DNA of 64,000 bases, from the NCBI RefSeq assembly GCF_902810445.1, contig NZ_LR778175.1, positions 682,001 through 746,000 on the forward strand, in the 5' to 3' direction. The DNA comes from Candidatus Nitrosacidococcus tergens (GTDB taxonomy: Bacteria > Pseudomonadota > Gammaproteobacteria > Nitrosococcales > Nitrosococcaceae). Under the pieces are notes generated by a model, which was given only the letters and a program-made list of their open reading frames with translations, did not search any database and had not been told where the DNA came from. Within the stretch, counting starts at the first letter, position 1, and every line of letters starts with the position of its first letter. Made by a program: the position numbers and the translations under genes. Shown one piece after another: positions 62,573 through 64,000 of the stretch.

Positions 62573-64000
62573 ATGATGTTGCAATTATACGGCCAAACTG
62601 CATTTTCTTCCTTTCGTCTTAAAAAACTCCTAGCTCAGCTACAGAATAGTGTAATAGATATTACTTCAGTAGAAGTAAAATATTTTTATTATTGTGATAT
62701 TACTCAATCTTTATCTAATCAAGAAATCAGTCAGCTTAAGCAGCTATTAGAAGCTGAAAATTTTCCTATCTTTTCAGAAAACCAACTTATAGTTATCCCA
62801 CGACCGGGTACAATTTCTCCTTGGTCAAGTAAAGCTACAGATATTGCCCATCTCTGCGGGTTATACAAAGTTAGACGGCTAGAAAAAGGATTGATTTATT
62901 TATTTCAAACAAATAATCAAGTTGATCTTTTACTATTTCAACTTAGTATTTTAAGTTCACTCATTCATGATCGGATGACTGAAAAAGTTTTTCATAATAC
63001 TCAAGAAATATCTAATATATCTCAACCCTACGAGCCAAGATCCTTAACCACAATAGATATTTTAAATGATGGAAAAAATGCCCTTAAAGAGGCAAATAAA
63101 AAAATGGGGCTTGCTTTAACAGATGATGAAATAGATTATTTAATTGCAAGCTATCAAGCACTAGAGCGTAACCCTACAGATACTGAGCTGATGATGTTTG
63201 CTCAAGCAAATTCTGAGCATTGCCGTCATAAAATTTTTAATGCTGCTTGGGTGATTAGAAAACAACCACAGCAACGCAGTCTATTTGAAATGATTCGCTT
63301 TACTTATGAATCTTATTCAGAGGGAATTTTATCAGCTTATAAAGATAATGCAGCAGTAATTACTGGGAGGAAAGTACCTCATTTTATGGCAGGTAATTTA
63401 GGAACTCCCAATTATAATTATCAAGAAGAAGAACGTCATTTATTAATTAAAGTAGAAACTCATAATCATCCTACTGCTATTTCTCCTTTTGCTGGAGCCG
63501 CTACTGGATCTGGAGGGGAAATTAGAGATGAAGGTGCTACTGGTCGAGGAGGAAAACCTAAAGCAGGCTTGGCTGGGTTTTCTGTTTCCAACTTACATAT
63601 TCCAGACTTTAAGCAGCCTTGGGAAATAAACTATGGTAAACCTAGCTGGATGGCTTCAGCTCTAGATATTATACTAGCTGCACCTATTGGCTCTGCTGCT
63701 TTTAATAATGAATTTGGGCGACCCAATTTATGTGGTTATTTCCGTACTTTTGAGGAAAAAATATCTAGAGAAGGTGATTCAGAGCTTAGAGGCTACCATA
63801 AACCGATTATGGTCGCAGGAGGGATAGGCAATATTCGTCCTACTGCAGTACAGAAAAAATCCTTATCGGCTGAGACTCCTTTAATTGTGATTGGAGGTCC
63901 GGCATTACTGATAGGTCTAGGGGGAGGGTCAGCATCTAGTTTAGCTTCAGGAGAAGGAGATGAGTCTTTGGACTTTGCCTCTGTTCAGCGGAGTAACCCT
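62573..64000 (+). CDS. purL: Phosphoribosylformylglycinamidine synthase (3' truncated by window)
   Basis: PurL (FGAM synthase) makes formylglycinamidine ribotide from FGAR, ATP and glutamine in purine synthesis. The frame opens at ATG 62573 (a second ATG follows at 62576) and is open to the last base, 476 codons of about 1290. Visible are the N-terminal PurS-like part with 'VIPRPGTISPWSSKATDIAH', the linker, and the first AIRS-like domain with 'FAQANSEHCRHKIFNAAWVI', 'VKVETHNHPTAISPF'-type 'KVETHNHPTAISPFAGAATG' and 'SGGEIRDEGATGRGGKPKAG'. It ends in 'DFASVQRSNP'. Only the start of the synthetase is in the window; the glutaminase domain is beyond it. Confidence 0.96.
   Translation, partial: MMLQLYGQTAFSSFRLKKLLAQLQNSVIDITSVEVKYFYYCDITQSLSNQEISQLKQLLEAENFPIFSENQLIVIPRPGTISPWSSKATDIAHLCGLYKVRRLEKGLIYLFQTNNQVDLLLFQLSILSSLIHDRMTEKVFHNTQEISNISQPYEPRSLTTIDILNDGKNALKEANKKMGLALTDDEIDYLIASYQALERNPTDTELMMFAQANSEHCRHKIFNAAWVIRKQPQQRSLFEMIRFTYESYSEGILSAYKDNAAVITGRKVPHFMAGNLGTPNYNYQEEERHLLIKVETHNHPTAISPFAGAATGSGGEIRDEGATGRGGKPKAGLAGFSVSNLHIPDFKQPWEINYGKPSWMASALDIILAAPIGSAAFNNEFGRPNLCGYFRTFEEKISREGDSELRGYHKPIMVAGGIGNIRPTAVQKKSLSAETPLIVIGGPALLIGLGGGSASSLASGEGDESLDFASVQRSNP

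Noticed and set aside
1..64000. CRISPR arrays, tRNA and rRNA genes
   Set aside because: I read the intergenic regions and saw no regularly spaced repeats, no cloverleaf with a T-loop consensus, and no rRNA sequence.

Overview
The window is about 64 kb of an AT-rich gammaproteobacterial chromosome. The core genes (ttcA, hslO, gpmA, holC, pepA, lptFG, purL, bfr of the E. coli type) fit Gammaproteobacteria. The low GC, the hopanoid-type epimerase HpnA, NnrS and the overall gene style recall the Chromatiales, for example the low-GC acid-tolerant relatives of Nitrosococcus. That placement is inference; no rRNA gene is present to settle it.

Layout. 1-1749: 3' three quarters of metE. 1750-3255: a small-ORF patch with a gene broken by one in-frame TAA. 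3256-10664 (minus): housekeeping and repair block ttcA, msrA, a DUF423 protein, a beta-hydroxyacid dehydrogenase, an M16C metallopeptidase, a HAD phosphatase and hslO. 10749-12096 (plus): a 2OG-Fe(II) oxygenase gene split by one TAA, then alkB. 12.7-20.4 kb: a decaying accessory island. It holds an IS21-type istB relic, an orphan LuxR-family regulator with an altered receiver, flanking diverged direct repeats, a leader-peptide plus unknown-protein unit, a patatin-like phospholipase gene broken at a G7 tract, a second unknown protein with an unclear start, and two separate relics of a Rep_3 plasmid replication initiator.

21.0-29.8 kb: a ChaN-like/PDZ protein, a YcgN-like protein, gpmA, an HtrA-like protease, an 1161-residue flavin/iron-sulfur oxidoreductase and a secreted repeat protein. 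29.8-42.2 kb: transport and metal homeostasis. There is a flavodoxin-reductase-like protein, a TDT-family carrier, a TolC-like/ExbB/ExbD unit, and a CzcCBA-type heavy-metal RND pump divergent from an OmpR-type two-component system. A 9-bp direct repeat at 11-bp pitch lies between the pump and its probable regulator. 42.2-44.2 kb: an OafA-type acyltransferase, a 3' relic of which recurs at 57.2 kb.

44.3-50.3 kb (minus): a compact ter module, in transcription order terB, terD, a PRTase/TRSP gene, a StiP-type gene, a CitE-like lyase, terC and a terZ-like gene. The gene set suggests a tellurite/stress system with an attached nucleotide- or small-molecule-modifying branch. 50.6-57 kb: a PagL-like outer-membrane protein, hpnA, an EEP-family phosphatase, an ICMT-like and a CmoA-like methyltransferase, bfr, nnrS and a universal stress protein. 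57.3-64 kb: a DUF2780 protein, holC-pepA, lptFG, an RDD protein and the 5' part of purL.

Several genes are broken by one or a few bases (TAA at 2621 and 10863, G7 at 17297, a 4-bp duplication in Rep). They look like fresh pseudogenes, but raw reads are needed to exclude assembly errors. No tRNA, rRNA or CRISPR array was seen.
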